Shown: positions 8,201 to 14,808 of the stretch, piece by piece | How positions within the stretch are numbered: position 1 is the first letter of the stretch | Layout: each line of letters starts with the position of its first letter | From: Bacteroidales bacterium | Lineage (GTDB): Bacteria > Bacteroidota > Bacteroidia > Bacteroidales > P3 | Length of the DNA: 15,745 nucleotides | Reading direction: 5' to 3' | NCBI GenBank assembly: GCA_031271725.1 | Contig: JAISVE010000179.1 | Coordinates: forward strand, 1-15,745 | The notes under the pieces: model-generated | The model's input: the letters and a program-made list of their open reading frames with translations, nothing else | The model's database searches: none | Told to the model about the DNA's origin: nothing | Position numbers and translations under genes: made by a program

Positions 8201-9175
8201 AGTTCTTACAGCGATGTTAATTTTACGGGATTAACAACTGAGGGGCTTCATTCCGATACACTGAAAACCGCCGGCGGTTGCGATAGCATAGTATATCTGC
8301 AATTGTCGTTTGCTGTTTCTCCCGAACAGGAACTTTGCATGATTTCCGTTGATGAGGAACATCACAATATGGTAGTTTGGAAAAGGCAGGAAGAAATATC
8401 GGCTTATAAAATCTACCGCGAAGGCAATGTTGTCGGACAATATGAGTTAGCTGCCACCATTCCTTACGCAGAGGCAAACAGTTGGACTGATGAGGGGAGC
8501 AACGCACAAGCTCGGTCATACAGTTATAAAGTTGCAGCGATAGATTCCTGCGGAAACGAGTCGGTGTTGAGTTTGCCGCACAAAACCATGCACCTTACCA
8601 TAAATCAGGGTGTAGGAAATTCGTGGAACTTAATCTGGACACCTTACGAAGGCACGGGATATGCTACTTATAATATCTACCGCGCTGTGGCTACCGGCGA
8701 AACTTATGACACGCTTATACTTGTCAGTACCATACCGAGCAGCCTGAGTTCTTATACCGACTATGTATCTACAGGCGGTGCTTATGTTTATTATATGTTG
8801 GAGATTGTGCTTGATGATGTATGTGAGGTTGGGGCTGCTTTTGTGTCTTCCGGCAAGAAAGATGCCGAGCCGTCATTCGGCTCAATTCGTTCAAATATTG
8901 CCACAAATAATCCAAATGGAACAGTTGGATTAGAAAATGCAAACGTGGCTGCGAGTGTGGAAAATTCAATCAGTGTTTCTCCGAATCCTGTTGTTGACGG
9001 GCTGTTGAGATTGTCCGGTTTTGACCGGAATGCAGCTGTTGAACTTTATGACCTCAATGGTCGCAAGATGTACGAATCCCGCAGCGGCAGCGATGTTATC
9101 AATATTACCGACTTCGCGCGTGGCGTGTACATTATAAAGAACGGCAAGCGAGTTGCAAAAGTCGTGAAGCAGTAG
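5285..9175 (+). CDS. BspA-like leucine-rich-repeat surface protein with T9SS sorting domain
   Basis: The start is set at ATG 5285 because it gives a canonical signal peptide (MKKIIITAICFIVTFATNANA, cleaved near residue 21). The in-frame ATG at 5219 lies inside the terminator stem. The mature protein opens with a BspA-type entry segment (about 30-70, LIISGSGDM...PPWY), then LRR_5-type repeats to about residue 800 (SIGxxAFxxCxxLxxVxIPxxVxxIG). The usual exit segment follows (TPPVLGNSAF...VYIPCLTYENY, about 798-845). Three cysteine-containing repeats of about 50 residues (about 860-1009) share NFTGLT...GCDS. Two FN3-like beta domains (about 1012-1195) precede the C-terminal domain (about 1228-1296, SVSPNP...LYDLNGRKMYE...GVYIIKNGK), a type A T9SS signal for export and surface anchoring. 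Adhesion or host and matrix binding is known for some BspA proteins; the ligand here is unknown. Confidence 0.92.
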   Translation: MKKIIITAICFIVTFATNANAQTVIENGTCGANLTWQLMSDSTLIISGSGDMTYPAGTNPPWYASRTKIKTIQIGSGVTSIGENAFQSCSNLQAITATDVTNIGEQAFRFCGKLISIDMPNIITIGGLAFQYCESISSITIPSGVTSIGSSAFSGCANLSTINFNAVNCTYMGALASSAGTACFYGNSAITTLNIGSGVTNIPQCAFVRCSGLTSVAFPESVDSIGARAFDECGLTSVSFSEGLLSIGNRAFYKNNLTTLTIPKSVTNIAGYAFENSPNLTTVNYNAINVAKTGNYGAILSSATSFTTLNIGEEVETIPYYAFAECSALSTVNFASNDNLKTIDGIAFYKCSGLTSISLPESLKSIGLRAFGYTGLTAITIPQNVTTITDNAFEYCTSLQTVNYNAINSTIPNNVFNNCTSFATLIIGSGITSIPTNAFQYASLTSVTFGADVTSIGSAAFYGIGASSLTIPEGINSIGKSAFANCASLQTLNFNAANCLYMGDNNGPAFSGSSLKILNIGSGVTNIPANAFNYCSELATVNFLSDDITRIGSRAFAYSGVTGDLIIPASVQSIGEYAFLRSSITSVTLPENLDTIGSYAFRDCAALQTVNYNVINLTERSEALFQDCNAFTTLNIGKDVETIPEIFFNNASLTAIDFSQAESLKNIGNSAFSGAGLASVTIPETVTFLGGGAFYNCANLTTVNYNAINAATGGYAVFEDCPNFKNLNIGGNVTKIPSYVFGACKGLRSVTIPENVDTIEYAAFLSCDSIETLVLPSTLKLIAYSAFYGCAKIDSIITNATTPPVLGNSAFPVLPNIPVYIPCLTYENYAGNTGYPSYDEWGYYFKNFIINGNVSDTTYYSAQKCYGTDYSDDNFTELTWEGTYCKTLVNTAGCDSVVCLTLSDYPYVNTTFYPATICQGSSYSDANFTGLTTGGIHRVILKTVNGCDSTVDVYLTVTPAPFSNYSAIICEGSSYSDVNFTGLTTEGLHSDTLKTAGGCDSIVYLQLSFAVSPEQELCMISVDEEHHNMVVWKRQEEISAYKIYREGNVVGQYELAATIPYAEANSWTDEGSNAQARSYSYKVAAIDSCGNESVLSLPHKTMHLTINQGVGNSWNLIWTPYEGTGYATYNIYRAVATGETYDTLILVSTIPSSLSSYTDYVSTGGAYVYYMLEIVLDDVCEVGAAFVSSGKKDAEPSFGSIRSNIATNNPNGTVGLENANVAASVENSISVSPNPVVDGLLRLSGFDRNAAVELYDLNGRKMYESRSGSDVINITDFARGVYIIKNGKRVAKVVKQ
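5771..7411 (+). repeat. Higher-order repeat in the LRR region marked by N[YF]NAIN
   Basis: Within the LRR array the motif N[YF]N(A/V)(I/V/A)N recurs six times, at residues 163, 284, 403, 493, 611 and 704 (counted from ATG 5285). Spacings are 121, 119, 90, 118 and 93 residues. Each is followed by a degenerate stretch and then a LNIG/LIIG...IP segment. At the DNA level the 10-mer TATAATGCAA or close variants recur at these points. This is a block of several LRR units that has been duplicated as a module, with one or more units lost from the shorter copies. Confidence 0.75.
7860..8311 (+). repeat. Three tandem protein repeats ending GCDS
   Basis: Three copies of about 50 residues (about 860-912, 913-963 and 964-1009) share C-x-G-x-x-Y-S-D-x-N-F-T at the start and LKTxxGCDSxVxLxL near the end. 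Copies two and three are also similar as DNA (for example GGCAGTTCTTACAG at both 8042 and 8198). Each copy has two cysteines, and the first has extra ones. Similar cysteine modules occur next to T9SS C-terminal domains in other Bacteroidetes surface proteins, as far as I recall. Confidence 0.75.
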
Positions 9176-9216
9176 TAACTGTTGTCAGTTATTGCAAAGA
9201 TTTGTCTCTTTGCAAT
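9176..9216 (+). other. Two consecutive hairpins after the LRR-gene stop codon
   Basis: TAACTG (9176-9181) pairs with CAGTTA (9186-9191). ATTGCAAAGA (9191-9200) pairs perfectly over 10 bp with TCTTTGCAAT (9207-9216) around a 6-nt loop. Neither is followed by a T-tract, so they are not terminators alone. They lie between the stop codon and the true terminator and could protect the mRNA 3' end. Confidence 0.6.
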
Positions 9217-9224
9217 AGAATAGC

Positions 9225-9278
9225 GAAAGGAACTTGTTTAAGTCGCCGCTTTGAAAACAAGTTCCTTTCACCTTTTTT
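9225..9278 (+). terminator. Terminator of the LRR-protein gene
   Basis: GAAAGGAACTTGTTT (9225-9239) pairs over 15 bp with AAACAAGTTCCTTTC (9255-9269). The sequence ACC and six Ts (9273-9278) follow. It is a strong rho-independent terminator separating the LRR gene from the glnS promoter, whose -33 box begins 12 bp later. Confidence 0.88.
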
Positions 9279-9290
9279 GCCACAGCAAAT

Positions 9291-9321
9291 TTTCTTTTTT
9301 TTTAACTTAATCGTAACTTTG
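9291..9321 (+). promoter_or_regulatory. glnS promoter
   Basis: TAACTTTG at 9314-9321 matches TAnnTTTG exactly, with TTTC at 9291-9294 as the -33 box at 19-bp spacing. The spacer begins with nine Ts (9295-9303). The 20-bp stretch 9306-9325 matches the fabD promoter core except for one base. Transcription should start near 9328, about 124 nt before the glnS start codon. Confidence 0.78.
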
Positions 9322-9340
9322 CAAATTAGGCAGGTAGTTC

Positions 9341-9426
9341 GGTGCGTTAGGGATTGCAGTGGAAATCCTTTTGCAGCGAGGCGTAGCCGAAAATGCAAAA
9401 GATTGGAACGGAAAACCGGAACGCCC
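9341..9426 (+). ncRNA. Structured leader RNA element upstream of glnS
   Basis: Several helices nest without conflict. GCGTT (9344-9348) with AACGC (9420-9424) closes the element. GGATT (9351-9355) with AATCC (9364-9368) forms one hairpin. TTTTGCA (9369-9375) with TGCAAAA (9394-9400) forms a second, capped by GGC/GCC (9380-9382, 9386-9388). CGG (9409-9411) with CCG (9416-9418) forms a third around AAAA. Two internal copies of GATTGnAnnGGAAAnCC (9352-9368 and 9401-9417) match at 13 of 17 positions. I recall similar GGGATTG...GGAAATCC...AAAGATTG...GGAAA elements scattered between genes in Bacteroidetes, but I know no assigned function. It could be a cis-acting regulator of glnS, a small RNA, or a dispersed repeat. 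Confidence 0.5.
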
Positions 9427-9451
9427 AAATTCACAAAAATGATAAAATAAT

Positions 9452-11119
9452 ATGGCAGAAAATTTGAATTTTATAGAAGAAATCATTGAGAAAGACCGTG
9501 CGGAAGGCAAGCACGGTGGCGAGGTTTATACGCGTTTTCCGCCTGAGCCCAACGGCTATTTGCATATTGGTCATGCAAAGTCAATATGCTTGAATTTCGG
9601 ATTGGCGCAGAAGTATAATGGCAAGACAAATCTGCGTTTTGACGATACGAATCCGACAAAAGAAGATGTTGAATATGTCGATTCCATAAAGGAAGATGTG
9701 AGATGGCTTGGTTTTAATTGGGATAAGGAATTGTATGCTTCCGATTATTTTGAACAACTCTACGATTGGGCTGTGCAACTGATTAAAGACGGCAAGGCAT
9801 ACGTTGATGAATTGAGTCAGGAAGATGCGAGCAAGTATCGCGGAACGCCTACTGAGCCTGCTACTCCAAGTCCTTTCCGCAACCGTCCGGTAGAAGAAAA
9901 CCTTGATTTGTTCAAGAGAATGCGTGCAGGAGAATTTCCCAACGGCAGTATGACTTTAAGGGCTAAGATTGATTTGGCATCACCCAATATGCAGTTGCGT
10001 GATCCGGTTATGTACCGCATTTTACATCAGGAACATCACCGTACAGGCAACAAGTGGTGTATTTATCCCATGTACGATTTTGCGCATGGGCAGAGTGATT
10101 CGATAGAGGGAATAACGCATTCTATTTGCACATTGGAATTTGAAGTGCATCGTCCTTTATATAATTGGTTTATTGAAGCGTTGAAAATTTTTGCGCCGCA
10201 ACAGATAGAATTTGCACGCTTGAATTTGAGTTATACGGTTATGAGCAAGCGCAAATTGCTGCAACTTGTACAGGAAAAGCATGTGGGCGGTTGGGACGAT
10301 CCGCGAATGCCTACTATTTCCGGCTATCGCCGCAGGGGATATACGCCTTCGGCTATTCGTTTGTTCGCAGAAAAAATCGGTGTTGCAAAAAGGGATAATG
10401 TGATTGACGTATCGTTGCTCGAATGGTGTATTCGTGAGGATTTGAATAAGAGTGCTCAGCGGGCAATGGTGGTGCTGAATCCGGTAAAGGTTATAATTGA
10501 CAACTTTGAGGAAGGGCGGATTGAGGAGTTGGAGGCGGTAAATAATCCTGAGGATTTGTCGGCAGGCACGCGCAAGGTATATTTTAGCAGGGAACTTTAT
10601 ATTGAGCGGGACGATTTTATGGAGAATCCGCCGAAGAAGTATTTTCGTTTATCGCCGGGAGCTGAAGTAAGATTGCGTTACGGGTATTTGATAACTTGTA
10701 CTTCGGTGGTACGCGATGCAGCGGGTGAGATTGTTGAACTGCACTGTACTTATGACCCTTTGACTAAGGGTGGAAATGCGCCGGACGGTCGCAAGGTGAA
10801 AGGCACTATTCATTGGGTGTCGGCGCATGATGCGGTTGATGTTGAGGTGCGTTTGTTTGACCGTCTTTTTAGTGTTGCAAATCCTGATGAAGTTGAGGAA
10901 GGCAAGAACTTTTTAGACTATCTTAATAATGCGTCTTTGGAAGTTATTTCGGCTGCTAAAGCGGAGCCGTTTTTAGCTGCTGCAAAAGCATTGGAGCATT
11001 TTCAGTTTGAGCGAATGGGATATTTCAATGTTGATCCCGACAGCAAGGAGGGGCATCTTGTATTTAATCGCACAGTTACATTAAAAGATACATGGGCAAA
11101 AGAAGTTGCGAAAATGTGA
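9452..11119 (+). CDS. glnS: Glutaminyl-tRNA synthetase
   Basis: GlnRS charges tRNA-Gln with glutamine in the cytoplasm. The 555-residue length fits the family. The class I signatures are intact: [15 protein letters not shown] (30-44, the HIGH motif at 38-41) and VMSKRKL (263-269, the KMSKS equivalent). RFDDTNP, the [22 protein letters not shown] block and WDDPRMPT identify GlnRS rather than GluRS. The last 220 or so residues form the beta-barrel anticodon-binding domains, ending [13 protein letters not shown]. The gene has its own promoter and a structured leader of about 124 nt. Its 3' end overlaps lpxH. Its presence implies direct charging of tRNA-Gln rather than sole reliance on the GatCAB amidation route. 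Confidence 0.97.
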   Translation: MAENLNFIEEIIEKDRAEGKHGGEVYTRFPPEPNGYLHIGHAKSICLNFGLAQKYNGKTNLRFDDTNPTKEDVEYVDSIKEDVRWLGFNWDKELYASDYFEQLYDWAVQLIKDGKAYVDELSQEDASKYRGTPTEPATPSPFRNRPVEENLDLFKRMRAGEFPNGSMTLRAKIDLASPNMQLRDPVMYRILHQEHHRTGNKWCIYPMYDFAHGQSDSIEGITHSICTLEFEVHRPLYNWFIEALKIFAPQQIEFARLNLSYTVMSKRKLLQLVQEKHVGGWDDPRMPTISGYRRRGYTPSAIRLFAEKIGVAKRDNVIDVSLLEWCIREDLNKSAQRAMVVLNPVKVIIDNFEEGRIEELEAVNNPEDLSAGTRKVYFSRELYIERDDFMENPPKKYFRLSPGAEVRLRYGYLITCTSVVRDAAGEIVELHCTYDPLTKGGNAPDGRKVKGTIHWVSAHDAVDVEVRLFDRLFSVANPDEVEEGKNFLDYLNNASLEVISAAKAEPFLAAAKALEHFQFERMGYFNVDPDSKEGHLVFNRTVTLKDTWAKEVAKM

Positions 11120-11910
11120 TTTTACCGCAAGGCAAAAAAGTTTTCTTCGTTTCGGATTTGCATTTAGGCGCGCCGTCATGCGAAGCAAGTAGAGAGCGGG
11201 AAAAAAAGTTTGTATCATGGGTAGAAGAACATCGCCATGAAATGGGCGCACTCTTTTTACTTGGCGATATTTTTGATTACTGGTTTGAGTACCGTTACGT
11301 TGTTCAAAAGGGTTTTGTGCGGCTTTTCGGTAGTCTTGCTTCTCTTTGTGACGAGGGTATTCCGGTATATTTTTTTGGCGGCAATCATGACTCCTGGACA
11401 AAGAATTATTTTCAAAAGGAAATCGGAATTAAGGTGTTTAAGGGCAATGCTGAAGTTACGATTGAAAACGGTGTTGAAACAACGGCAGGCAGTAAAACAT
11501 TTTTTATAGGACACGGTGATGGGCTTGACTCTAAAGATTGCGGTTCTCAAGACTACGGTTACAAAATTATAAAATGGCTTTTCGGCGCAGGGCTAAACAA
11601 AATGTTTTTTGCCTTTTTGCATCCTTGGACAGGCTATTTGCTTGCAACGGGTTTTTCGCGCAGCAGCAGAAAGGCAAATGCGCATAAACCAAGCGAAAGC
11701 AGGGGAGAAGCAGGGCAAAGGGCTTTTATAAAAGAAATTTTAAAGAACAGGCATTTCGACTACTTTATATTCGCCCACACTCATCATCCCATATTAGAAA
11801 ACATAAAAAGCAGCAAATATCTGAACACAGGCGACTGGCTCACTCATTATTCGTATGGAGTTTATGATGGTAAGGATTTGTCGTTGAAATTTGCTATATT
11901 TGTCGGTTAA
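11092..11910 (+). CDS. lpxH: UDP-2,3-diacylglucosamine hydrolase
   Basis: LpxH cleaves the pyrophosphate of UDP-2,3-diacylglucosamine to give lipid X in lipid A synthesis, as a peripheral inner-membrane enzyme. The calcineurin-type metal ligands are all present: SDLHLG (D22, H24), GDIFD (D59), GGNHD (N98, H99), GHGDG (H141) and AHTHHP (H229, H231). At 272 residues it is somewhat longer than the E. coli enzyme, as is usual in Bacteroidetes. The ATG at 11092 overlaps glnS by 28 bp. A GTG at 11116, overlapping the glnS stop as GTGA, is a plausible alternative start and would remove eight residues ahead of the first motif. Coupled translation with glnS is likely. Confidence 0.92.
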   Translation: MGKRSCENVILPQGKKVFFVSDLHLGAPSCEASREREKKFVSWVEEHRHEMGALFLLGDIFDYWFEYRYVVQKGFVRLFGSLASLCDEGIPVYFFGGNHDSWTKNYFQKEIGIKVFKGNAEVTIENGVETTAGSKTFFIGHGDGLDSKDCGSQDYGYKIIKWLFGAGLNKMFFAFLHPWTGYLLATGFSRSSRKANAHKPSESRGEAGQRAFIKEILKNRHFDYFIFAHTHHPILENIKSSKYLNTGDWLTHYSYGVYDGKDLSLKFAIFVG

Positions 11911-11930
11911 TCTTAATATATATAAGTGTT

Positions 11931-12251
11931 ATGGGAGAATTTGACTATAACCCTCAAAAATCAGAACGCAATGACCGTGATGAAGTGTATTCAAAAGCGG
12001 TAAAGGCGGGGAAGCGCACCTATTTCTTTGATGTAAAGGAAACTAAACAGGGTGAAAGGTATCTTACAATTACCGAAAGCAGACGGTATTTTGACGAGCC
12101 TACAGGACGTTTTATCTACGATAAGCACAAAATGTTTCTTTACAAGGAGGATTTTGAAAAATTCAGTAAAGGTCTGGAGCAAGTAATCCGCTTTATTGAA
12201 ACAGGTGAGTTGCCGCCTGTAGAAACCGAGCCGGTGGTAGGTGATTTATAA
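11931..12251 (+). CDS. DUF3276 (PUR-alpha-like) nucleic-acid-binding protein
   Basis: This 106-residue protein matches the DUF3276/PUR family as I know it: RDEVYSKAVKAGKRTYFFDVK, then YLTITESRR, FIYDKHKMFLYKEDFEKF and GLEQVIRFIETGELP (quoted in parts). PUR domains are beta-beta-beta-beta-alpha folds that bind single-stranded DNA or RNA, and the Borrelia relative BpuR is an RNA- and DNA-binding regulator. The target in Bacteroidetes is not known to me. The protein has no signal peptide and is rich in charged residues, in keeping with a cytoplasmic role. It starts 20 bp after lpxH, so it is probably in the glnS-lpxH transcript. The start is fixed by the short intergenic gap. Confidence 0.85.
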   Translation: MGEFDYNPQKSERNDRDEVYSKAVKAGKRTYFFDVKETKQGERYLTITESRRYFDEPTGRFIYDKHKMFLYKEDFEKFSKGLEQVIRFIETGELPPVETEPVVGDL

Positions 12252-12259
12252 TAGTTGAT

Positions 12260-12290
12260 TTTCGGCATTCTGCACGTAAAGCTATGTTTG
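12260..12290 (+). promoter_or_regulatory. Promoter of the parA operon
   Basis: TATGTTTG at 12283-12290 matches TAnnTTTG, with TTTC at 12260-12263 at 19-bp spacing, the same layout as the glnS promoter. Transcription would start near 12297, about 26 nt before the parA start. Confidence 0.6.
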
Positions 12291-12303
12291 CGCAATGGTG
12301 CCG
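12263..12303. repeat. Inverted repeat flanking the parA promoter -7 box
   Basis: CGGCA (12263-12267) is inverted as TGCCG (12299-12303), and further in TGC (12271-12273) is inverted as GCA (12292-12294). The arms bracket the -7 box and the predicted start point. This could be an operator, for example for ParA/ParB autoregulation, but it does not resemble the parS consensus. It may be fortuitous. Confidence 0.35.
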
Positions 12304-12322
12304 ATAATAGTAAGGAAAAATT

Positions 12323-13102
12323 ATGGGAAAAATTATAGCGGTTGTTAATCAGAAAGGCGGCGTTGGAAAGACAACAACAGCCGTAAACCTTGCAGTAGGA
12401 ATGGCATTGCAGGAGAAAAAAGTTTTGCTTGTTGATGCCGACCCTCAGTCGAGTGCCACTTCAAATCTTATAGACAAGGAAAATGTATCCGTAAGCATTT
12501 ATGATTGTATGCTTGAAGGGCTTGCGCCCGAAAAGGCTATCTTGAAAACAAAAACGGAAATGCTGGACATTCTGCCCTCACACGTGGATTTTGTGCTTGC
12601 CGAAACCGATATGGTTAACATGCAGGGGCGCGAATACGTTTTCAAAAAAATGATAGCGTCTGTAAAAGATAACTATGATTATATTGTTGTTGATTGCGGA
12701 CCTTCACTTGGTTTAATTGCAATAAATGTGCTTACGGCAGCAGATTCTGTTCTTATTCCCGTGCAATGTCAATATTTTGCAATGGAAGGGCTTGCAGAAT
12801 TGCTTAATACGGTGCGCATTATTCAACAGAGATTTAATCCTGATCTTACATACGAGGGTATTGTGCTTACGATGTTTCATCCGCGCAATAATTTGGATAA
12901 GGAAGTGGTGGAAAACGTAAGAAAGAATTTTAACAAAGTAGTATTAAATACGGTTATTTTCGATAATGTAAGGCTTGCCGAAGCACCGAGTTATGTAATG
13001 TCTATTTACGAACACGACATAAGTTCGCGTGGCTCGGCAAACTATATGAATCTTGTAAAGGAGATTTTACAGAATAACAGTGTCAATTCAAACAAGGAAT
13101 AA
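12323..13102 (+). CDS. parA: Chromosome-partitioning ATPase ParA/Soj
   Basis: ParA is a Walker-type ATPase that binds DNA non-specifically when ATP-bound and is driven along the nucleoid by ParB-parS complexes, moving origin regions apart. The deviant Walker A motif KGGVGKTT (residues 11-18) has the signature lysine K11 and the P-loop K16. DADPQSS (38-44) is the A-prime motif and IVVDCGPSLG (121-130) contains Walker B Asp124. At 259 residues it is a chromosomal type Ib-like ParA with no N-terminal helix-turn-helix extension. It is followed 12 bp later by parB, and has its own promoter with a flanking inverted repeat. Confidence 0.95.
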   Translation: MGKIIAVVNQKGGVGKTTTAVNLAVGMALQEKKVLLVDADPQSSATSNLIDKENVSVSIYDCMLEGLAPEKAILKTKTEMLDILPSHVDFVLAETDMVNMQGREYVFKKMIASVKDNYDYIVVDCGPSLGLIAINVLTAADSVLIPVQCQYFAMEGLAELLNTVRIIQQRFNPDLTYEGIVLTMFHPRNNLDKEVVENVRKNFNKVVLNTVIFDNVRLAEAPSYVMSIYEHDISSRGSANYMNLVKEILQNNSVNSNKE

Positions 13103-13114
13103 GATAATAAGGGT

Positions 13115-14050
13115 ATGGCGAAGAAACAAGCATTAGGCAGAGGGCTCGGTGCCTTATTAGGTGGTGACGATAATATTACTACAGGCGGTAGAGTAGGCAG
13201 GGGATTGTTGAGCTCTACGGACGGACAGCATGTAGCACATGCAGCGGGAGGAGTGCAGCCGACAGTTATAGGTGCGATAAGCACAATTAACATAAATTCA
13301 ATAAGCGAAAATCCTGATCAGCCACGAAGAAATTTTGACGAACAGGCATTGGAAGAACTTGCAACCTCAATTAGAGAACACGGAATTATTCAACCGATAA
13401 CCGTAAGAAAAATTGAAGGCGGCTATCAATTAATTTCTGGTGAAAGACGTTTGCGGGCATCTAAAATTGCAGGACTTTCCGAAATACCGGCATATATCAG
13501 AATGGTGTCGGAAAACAAGAATATGCTCGAACTTGCCCTTATCGAAAATATTCAGCGTGAAAACCTCAATGCACTTGACATTGCCCTTTCCTATCAAGGT
13601 ATTCAGCAGGCAGGAAATTATACACAGGAAGAACTAAGTAAGCGTGTCGGTAAAGACAGGGCAACTATTTCAAACTACCTGCGCCTTTTGAATTTGCCTG
13701 CCGATGTGCAGCTTGCAATTACAGAAAATAGAATTTCGATGGGACATGCTCGCGCTATGCTTGCTGCGGACAATCCCGAAAAACAAGTAGAACTTTTAAG
13801 AGCGATTTTTGAAAAGCATTTATCGGTTAGACAGGTTGAAACACTTGCTGCGAAAAAACCTGTTTCAAAAGGTGTGAGCACGAAGAAAATTCAAGAAGTG
13901 CCGTTTGCAGACAAGGTTGCCGAATTGTCAAAAAAAATAAATGCTGATGTTGGTGTTAAGATGGCACGTGGCGGCAAGGGAAGTATTTCTATAACTTTTC
14001 CGTCAAAAGATCATTTTGAGAAAATATTAAATGTTCTTATTGAAAAGTAA
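13115..14050 (+). CDS. parB: Chromosome-partitioning protein ParB/Spo0J
   Basis: ParB binds parS sites near the origin, spreads as a CTP-dependent clamp and stimulates ParA. The 311-residue protein starts KKQALGRGLGALLGG (the ParA-interacting N-terminus). It then has a 35-residue variable linker and the NPDQPRRNFDEQALEELA segment. The CTP-binding GERRLRA motif is at 109-115 and ENIQREN at 144-150. A helix-turn-helix lies at about 170-195 (TQEELSKRVGKDRATISNYL). The C-terminal dimer domain (about 262-311) ends FEKILNVLIEK. Its last 20 bp overlap the next gene. No canonical parS (TGTTTCACGTGAAACA) was found by eye in the window. Confidence 0.95.
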   Translation: MAKKQALGRGLGALLGGDDNITTGGRVGRGLLSSTDGQHVAHAAGGVQPTVIGAISTININSISENPDQPRRNFDEQALEELATSIREHGIIQPITVRKIEGGYQLISGERRLRASKIAGLSEIPAYIRMVSENKNMLELALIENIQRENLNALDIALSYQGIQQAGNYTQEELSKRVGKDRATISNYLRLLNLPADVQLAITENRISMGHARAMLAADNPEKQVELLRAIFEKHLSVRQVETLAAKKPVSKGVSTKKIQEVPFADKVAELSKKINADVGVKMARGGKGSISITFPSKDHFEKILNVLIEK

Positions 14051-14801
14051 TTTTTTGTTTTTGTTGATTCTTGCCACGAGTTGTGGCGTAATTGTTGCGC
14101 AAAACACACAGGATAATGTTGGTACAAGTAGTGCTGTGGAAAGTGGTTTTGCAGTGAGCGATAGCAATTCGGGTAGCAGTAACGGTAGCAATATTATAGA
14201 TAGTATTGACAGTAATGGTATTGTTATGAACAGCGGTGATAGCAATAAAACTGCAACAAAAGCGAAACAGGAAAACCCCCGCTTATCCTTTGCGGAAAAA
14301 AATTCAGGTGCTTTCAAGCTGAAAAAACAGGGAGGTAGAAAATCCCCTTGGACAGCAGCAATATGTTCGGCAATATTTCCGGGCTTGGGGCAAATGTATA
14401 ATGGGCAATACTATAAACCGCCTGTTATATATGGGGGTGCAGTTGCACTTGGGTATTTTATAAATATAAATTATAAGGAGAGAAAAGTTTACGATAAGGA
14501 AATCAATGCGCGGTATCACAAAGATACTAATTCCTTTAACCGTTCATTGTCGCGTTATAATGATAGGTCATTGCTTGATATTCGCAACTATTATCAAAAT
14601 AATTTTGAACTTGCAGTAATTATTGCAGGAGTAGTGTATCTTTTAAATATTGTTGATGCCATTGTGTATGCTCATTTATCAAGATTTGATGTATCGCCAA
14701 ATCTTTCAATGAAAGTTGAGCCTTATGCCCGCACAAATTTTTATACTCCAAGCAAAATACCGCTTGACGCAGGGCTAAGTGTCAGTTTGACGTTTAAGTA
14801 A
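14031..14801 (+). CDS. DUF5683-domain membrane protein linked to parAB
   Basis: The 256-residue protein begins with a hydrophobic signal or anchor segment (residues 5-23). A Ser/Asn/Gly/Asp-rich linker with no clear fold follows (about 25-85). The conserved part starts KSPWTAAICSAIFPGLGQMYNGQ (104-126, quoted in part), continues YYKPPVIYGG with hydrophobic stretches at about 108-120, 129-147 and 192-215, and ends in a short tail. The PxxGQxYNxxYxKPPxxYGG signature is what I recognise as DUF5683, which in Bacteroidetes very often follows parB. Its function is unknown to me; an envelope role coordinated with chromosome segregation is inference. Its start codon overlaps the end of parB by 20 bp, implying coupled translation. 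Confidence 0.85.
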   Translation: MFLLKSNFLFLLILATSCGVIVAQNTQDNVGTSSAVESGFAVSDSNSGSSNGSNIIDSIDSNGIVMNSGDSNKTATKAKQENPRLSFAEKNSGAFKLKKQGGRKSPWTAAICSAIFPGLGQMYNGQYYKPPVIYGGAVALGYFININYKERKVYDKEINARYHKDTNSFNRSLSRYNDRSLLDIRNYYQNNFELAVIIAGVVYLLNIVDAIVYAHLSRFDVSPNLSMKVEPYARTNFYTPSKIPLDAGLSVSLTFK

Positions 14802-14808
14802 AAAGGAT

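Noticed and set aside
9202..9450. An 82-codon plus-strand ORF spanning the terminator, the glnS promoter and the structured leader.
   Set aside because: It reads through a terminator hairpin, a T9 run and the promoter boxes, and its basic C-terminal half is simply the translation of the structured RNA element. Better explained as non-coding.
14031..14086. A lipoprotein signal in the DUF5683 protein (ATSC).
   Set aside because: The residues before the cysteine do not fit the lipobox well (Ala-Thr-Ser rather than Leu-Ala/Ser-Gly/Ala), and a normal cleavage or anchor further on is as likely.
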